Assembly (NCBI RefSeq): GCF_014635685.1
Contig: NZ_BMDH01000001.1
Span: 620,001 to 684,000, forward strand
Length of the DNA: 64,000 bases
Reading direction: 5' to 3'
Source of the DNA: Galliscardovia ingluviei
GTDB taxonomy: Bacteria; Actinomycetota; Actinomycetes; Actinomycetales; Bifidobacteriaceae
In this document: piece by piece, positions 63,236 to 64,000 of the stretch
How positions within the stretch are numbered: position 1 is the first letter of the stretch
Layout: the number at the start of each line of letters is the position of its first letter
Translations under genes and position numbers: made by a program
The notes under the pieces: model-generated
What the model was told of the DNA's origin: nothing
The model's database searches: none
The model's input: only the letters and a program-made list of their open reading frames with translations

Positions 63236-64000
63236 TTACTCTTGAGTGCGTTCGCTCTCAGTTACTTCTTCTGATAATGGTTCAGCAGGCACTTGAAAAT
63301 CTACGGTATCTTTAGCGTCTTGTGATTCTTGTTTGAAGCGCCGAGAAACCGTCGCTATGGAATCACTCATATTAGCGCGCGCTTGATCCCAAACCGGCTC
63401 AATACGCTCCCTAGCCTCTTTGAGTTTCGGCAGGGCATTTTCTTGTGCTTTATCAACCAGAGGCGTGATTGATTCTGTTGCGCGCTCCAAAAACTGTCTT
63501 GAACTTGATGTCGGAGGCTGCGTACCTGGTTTTGGCGCATAGAGCACGGTGTCAATATCTTGCTGGTACAGGCGCAATACTTGTGGACGTACTACTTTCA
63601 TACTTGGTGTCAGCGTACCATCATCTTGATCAAAGTCACGTTCAAGAATAATAAACTTACGAATAGATTCTGCACGTGAAACAGTGGTATTCGCTTGATC
63701 AACATATTGCTGAATAAACGCATGTACGGCATCGCTTTGCGTTGCCTGAGCCAGTGACATCGCAGTATCCAGACCTTGAGTTGCAAGCCAAGTTCTAAGC
63801 ATTTGCTCATCAAGTGTTATTACTGCACCAATAAATGGTTTGCCATCTCCTACTACAACAACATGGGAGACAATTGGGCATGTTGCAATAATATCTTCTA
63901 ATGGCGCTGGAGAAACATTCTTACCGCCAGCTGTAATAATAATGTCTTTCTTCCTGCCGGTAATAAATACAAATCCATCATCGTCAATAGTCGCTAAATC
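63236..64000 (-). CDS. Long-chain fatty acid-CoA ligase (AMP-binding), 3' part
   Basis: Minus-strand frame open to the window end; 254 residues of the C-terminal part are visible. FITGRKKDIIITAGGKNVSPAPLED holds the hinge and the conserved Lys/Gly region (A8 motif) of acyl-CoA synthetases, and LTPSMKVVRPQVLRLYQQDID is the end of the ligase domain. After it comes an unusual extra tail of about 105 residues, strongly helical and rich in Glu/Arg/Ala (SRQFLERATESITPLVDKAQ, KLKEARERIEPVWDQARANM), which is not part of the enzyme fold. Confidence 0.88.
   Translation of the reverse strand, partial: DLATIDDDGFVFITGRKKDIIITAGGKNVSPAPLEDIIATCPIVSHVVVVGDGKPFIGAVITLDEQMLRTWLATQGLDTAMSLAQATQSDAVHAFIQQYVDQANTTVSRAESIRKFIILERDFDQDDGTLTPSMKVVRPQVLRLYQQDIDTVLYAPKPGTQPPTSSSRQFLERATESITPLVDKAQENALPKLKEARERIEPVWDQARANMSDSIATVSRRFKQESQDAKDTVDFQVPAEPLSEEVTESERTQE

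Overview
The window is a gene-dense chromosomal segment of an actinobacterium, most probably a low-GC member of the Bifidobacteriaceae (an Alloscardovia/Gardnerella/Scardovia-like relative; species not determinable by eye). Signs are the actinobacterial markers rbpA, a DUF3000 gene beside an RNase D-like gene, the pgsA-DUF881-sbp-DUF881-garA block, duplicated clpP1-clpP2, a PafB/PafC-like WYL double protein and a trpC-trpB fusion. The eukaryotic-type UDP-glucose pyrophosphorylase and the pyruvate formate-lyase pair fit a fermentative bifidobacterium. By eye the GC content is in the low-to-mid forties. Complete-looking his and trp genes argue against the most reduced, auxotrophic relatives.

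Layout. 1-6.5 kb: 3' part of pflB, pflA, DUF3000, RNase D/HRDC-like gene, trigger factor. 6.6-12.2 kb: peroxiredoxin, adenine/adenosine deaminase, and a glycerate-use cassette (CdaR-like regulator, GntP-family permease, glycerate kinase). 12.4-20.5 kb: sbcD-sbcC (translationally coupled), clpP1-clpP2, and a clpX with a large extra insert. 20.6-31.6 kb is the accessory part: tRNA-Asn, an M23-like envelope protein, a toxin-antitoxin pair in which both genes are broken, a complex inverted-repeat block, an arsC-like reductase, a FetAB-type ABC exporter, a frameshifted marR followed by an internally deleted SDR gene, and a three-gene minus-strand operon (TerB-domain protein, BrxD-like ATPase, Lhr/BrxHI-like helicase) that matches the Shango anti-phage system.

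31.8-43.8 kb: core genes on the plus strand (thrS, ugpA, a PafBC-like regulator, a small membrane protein, a diacylglycerol kinase-like protein, HelY-like helicase, rbpA, HAD phosphatase), interrupted by a minus-strand tetR with a near-ideal operator. At about 44.0 kb two terminators mark a convergence point. 44.1-64 kb is almost entirely minus strand: garA-like FHA protein, DUF881/sbp/DUF881, pgsA, hisG, hisE, rpe, lgt, trpA, trpCB, trpE, hisI, hisF, rlmN, cdsA, frr, pyrH, tsf, rpsB, def and the 3' part of a long-chain acyl-CoA ligase gene.

How the genes work together: the pfl genes give the anaerobic pyruvate cleavage of mixed-acid fermentation; tig, clpP1P2 and clpX cover protein folding and turnover; rpsB-tsf-frr with pyrH and cdsA form the usual translation/envelope block; his and trp genes are interleaved rather than in separate operons. 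The 21-31.6 kb stretch combines one apparently intact defence operon with several freshly decayed genes, which suggests a region of recent gain and loss between tRNA-Asn and thrS. No rRNA, CRISPR array, transposase, integrase or prophage was seen.
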